A stretch of DNA of 64,000 bases, from the NCBI RefSeq assembly GCF_011207455.1, contig NZ_CP048877.1:488576-552575 (forward strand). The letters run 5' to 3'. The notes beneath the pieces are model-generated. The model saw only the letters and a list, made by a program, of their open reading frames with translations, was not told the DNA's origin and did no database searches. This document shows positions 60,667-64,000 of this stretch, one piece after another (position 1 is the first letter of the stretch; each line of letters opens with the position of its first letter). Position numbers and translations under genes: made by a program. This DNA is from Thermosulfuriphilus ammonigenes (GTDB taxonomy: Bacteria; Desulfobacterota; Thermodesulfobacteria; Thermodesulfobacteriales; ST65).

Positions 60667-61370
60667 CTATTAAGGCCAGCGGCTATTTTCTGCCTGAGGT
60701 CTTCGGCCAGGCGTTCTTTATCCCTCAGGCTGTAGGCTCGAGTATCGATGGGGTCTCCGATAATTACCCGAATTTTCCCCGGACGGGGGAGGATCTTGCC
60801 TTTAGGGAGTACCTCATGGCTACCAACGATACTCAAAGGAACAAGGGGACGGCGACTCTTTATAGCCAGAACCATACCCCCGGGTTTAAAAGGTAATAGC
60901 CGACCATCAGGGCTCCTGGTCCCCTCGGGGAAAATAACCACACAGAGCCCCTCTTTTACCTTTTCTGCGGCGGCGGCAAGGCTTTTTAGACCCTCCCGGG
61001 GATTTTCGCGATCCACCGGGATGTTTCCCACAGCCCGCAGGCCATGACCAAAGATAGGAATATCAAACAGTTCCTTTTTGGCCAGCCAACGAATCTCAAA
61101 GGGAAGGCCGGCCTCCAGAGCAAAGATATCAAACTGGCTGGCATGATTAGCGGCAAAGACATAGGATCCGTGGGGATCAAGCTTCTCTAAGCCCACCACC
61201 TCCAGACGAACCCCAGCCACTTTAAGGAGAAGTTTAGCCCAAAGACGGGGGACTTTGTGGGCCAGACGACCACTACGGTCAAAGGGGCCGAGGAAAATAG
61301 CAACAGGCCCCATAATAAGAACCGAAAGAACCAGGAAAATAACAAAAATAACCCCTCTGATCTTAGCCAT
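60663..61370 (-). CDS. plsC: 1-acyl-sn-glycerol-3-phosphate acyltransferase
   Basis: 235 residues with the acyltransferase motifs NHASQFD (HX4D), FPEGTRS and an N-terminal membrane anchor (VIFVIFLVLSVLIMGPVAIF). It adds the second acyl chain in phospholipid synthesis at the inner membrane. Confidence 0.93.
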   Translation of the reverse strand: MAKIRGVIFVIFLVLSVLIMGPVAIFLGPFDRSGRLAHKVPRLWAKLLLKVAGVRLEVVGLEKLDPHGSYVFAANHASQFDIFALEAGLPFEIRWLAKKELFDIPIFGHGLRAVGNIPVDRENPREGLKSLAAAAEKVKEGLCVVIFPEGTRSPDGRLLPFKPGGMVLAIKSRRPLVPLSIVGSHEVLPKGKILPRPGKIRVIIGDPIDTRAYSLRDKERLAEDLRQKIAAGLNS

Positions 61371-61455
61371 AAGGTGGCCCTAAAATAGCAAGCCTCAAAG
61401 AAAAGACAAGGTGAGGCGGGCTGACATCAGAGCCGGTTCCGGGTATAGGTAGGTC

Positions 61456-62355
61456 ATGGAAGGATTCTCAGGGATAGTAGGGCACCAGCGGTCTCTTAAG
61501 ACCCTCAAAAGGGCCCTGGTCTCCGGTCATCTTTCTCAGGCCTATCTCTTCTATGGTCCCCGAGGGGTGGGCAAGGCCACCTGTGCCTTGGCCTGGGGAC
61601 AAATACTCCTTTGCAGGGAAGGGTCTGGTTGTGGCCGCTGTCCCTCATGTCTTAAGACTGGGCGTGGTTCCCATCCCGACTTCCTTCTTGTCAGTCCCCA
61701 AGGGAGCCAGATTTCCATTGCCAGCATTCGGGAGTTAAAGAAATGGCTCTCCTTCTCTCCCCTTGAAGGGCTGCGCCGGGTGGTCATCTTAGATGAGGCT
61801 GAGAAATTGGGGCGGGAGGCAGCTAATGCCCTGCTTAAAATCCTTGAAGAACCCCCGGAGGGAACCCATTTTGTCCTCGTGGCCCCGCGGGAGGAGGACC
61901 TATTGCCGACCATAGTTTCCCGCTGTCAGCGTCTCTATTTTGGCCCCCTGTCCCCTCAAGAAACAGAAAAAGTTCTGCTGCGCCGGGGCCTCTCCCCTGA
62001 AGAGGCCCGGTTCGCCGCAGGGCTGGCCCTGGGGAGCCCCGGGGAGGCTCTAAGGTTTATCGATGAGGGAGGATTGACCTCCATCAAAGAGACCTTCTCT
62101 TCTTTTATGAAATTGGGCCAGGGGTCACCCATGGCTGTCTTTAGGCTTGTCCAGAGGATCGGAACCGATCGGGATAAAATTATCACCTTCCTTAAGGCCT
62201 GGGCCCTACTTCTTCGGGAACATCAGCTTAAAGGCCCCACCCCCTTTGTGAGGGAGGCCCTGAGCCAGATAAACAAGGCCATCTTGGCCTTGGAGCGGGC
62301 CGCCAACCCTCGTCTTACCTTAGAGGCCCTGCTGTTGCGCCTTTCGAGGCTTTAA
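61456..62355 (+). CDS. holB: DNA polymerase III delta' subunit
   Basis: 299 residues of the AAA+ clamp-loader family. Walker A-like GPRGVGKATC, zinc module CREGSGCGRCPSC, Walker B LDEAEKLGREAANALLK and sensor SRCQRLYF. Clamp loading at the replication fork. It is followed by ricT and metG, an order common in bacteria. Confidence 0.9.
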   Translation: MEGFSGIVGHQRSLKTLKRALVSGHLSQAYLFYGPRGVGKATCALAWGQILLCREGSGCGRCPSCLKTGRGSHPDFLLVSPQGSQISIASIRELKKWLSFSPLEGLRRVVILDEAEKLGREAANALLKILEEPPEGTHFVLVAPREEDLLPTIVSRCQRLYFGPLSPQETEKVLLRRGLSPEEARFAAGLALGSPGEALRFIDEGGLTSIKETFSSFMKLGQGSPMAVFRLVQRIGTDRDKIITFLKAWALLLREHQLKGPTPFVREALSQINKAILALERAANPRLTLEALLLRLSRL

Positions 62356-62378
62356 TGGTCGTGGTATTTTGAGAAGCT

Positions 62379-64000
<1,622 letters not shown>

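Overview
The window looks like chromosome of a strictly anaerobic, probably thermophilic member of the Desulfobacterota/Thermodesulfobacteriota. The pointers are a dense superoxide reductase / rubrerythrin / rubredoxin:oxygen oxidoreductase operon, low-molecular-weight siroheme reductases beside an octaheme hydroxylamine-oxidoreductase-like cytochrome, a hemerythrin-tailed chemoreceptor and a DVU0298-like HEAT protein. Genus cannot be fixed from the sequence; relatives of Thermosulfuriphilus or Thermodesulfatator are a guess from gene content.

Layout. (1) 1-4850: 3' part of a very large DUF1998-type helicase with a C-terminal nuclease-like fold, resembling DruE/MrfA-type defence helicases; it is cut by the window edge. 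(2) 4883-6024: an intact IS630-type insertion sequence with 26-bp inverted repeats and a TA target duplication. (3) 6261-6337: tRNA-Arg(CCU), the attachment site of a 17-kb integrative element (6289-23346). The element is bounded by 49-bp direct repeats of the tRNA 3' end, carries duplicated 27-bp arm-type repeats just inside each end, and has its tyrosine integrase at the far end. Its cargo is a decayed left end (MFS transporter fragment fused to a DUF927-like ATPase fragment), a PIN / XRE-ImmA toxin-antitoxin pair, an RHH regulator divergent from a five-gene operon of small unknown proteins, a coiled-coil protein with a HELGH peptidase, a DEAH helicase, a Prim-Pol/helicase replication protein, an excisionase-like HTH, a HicB-domain/zinc-ribbon fusion and a VapBC-like pair. 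No virion or conjugation genes are visible, so it resembles an integrated plasmid or satellite.

(4) 23427-38382: core functions for oxygen and metals. They comprise an MCP with zinc-binding and hemerythrin domains, a GYD protein, a CLC transporter with an RCK_C tail, a ten-gene oxygen/ROS-defence operon on the minus strand, and an ECF-type nickel/cobalt transporter on the plus strand. (5) 38584-49717: RluB-type pseudouridine synthase, TPM-domain protein, then an acetate-assimilation-type cluster: SSS symporter, TPR protein, isochorismatase-like hydrolase, PAS-exonuclease, CBS-DUF294 nucleotidyltransferase, porin and acetyl-CoA synthetase. (6) 49750-56173: YjbQ, PurQ, TatC and a Ku-ligase-MerR/TPR-PolX end-joining cassette. 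(7) 56191-59975: an FNR-type promoter followed by ferredoxin, two siroheme-type reductases, a small ferredoxin and an octaheme cytochrome, a good candidate for nitrite/hydroxylamine or sulfite chemistry. (8) 60040-64000: zinc-ribbon protein, PlsC, HolB, RicT/YaaT and the 5' part of MetG.

All functional statements rest on motifs read directly from translations; no database search was possible.
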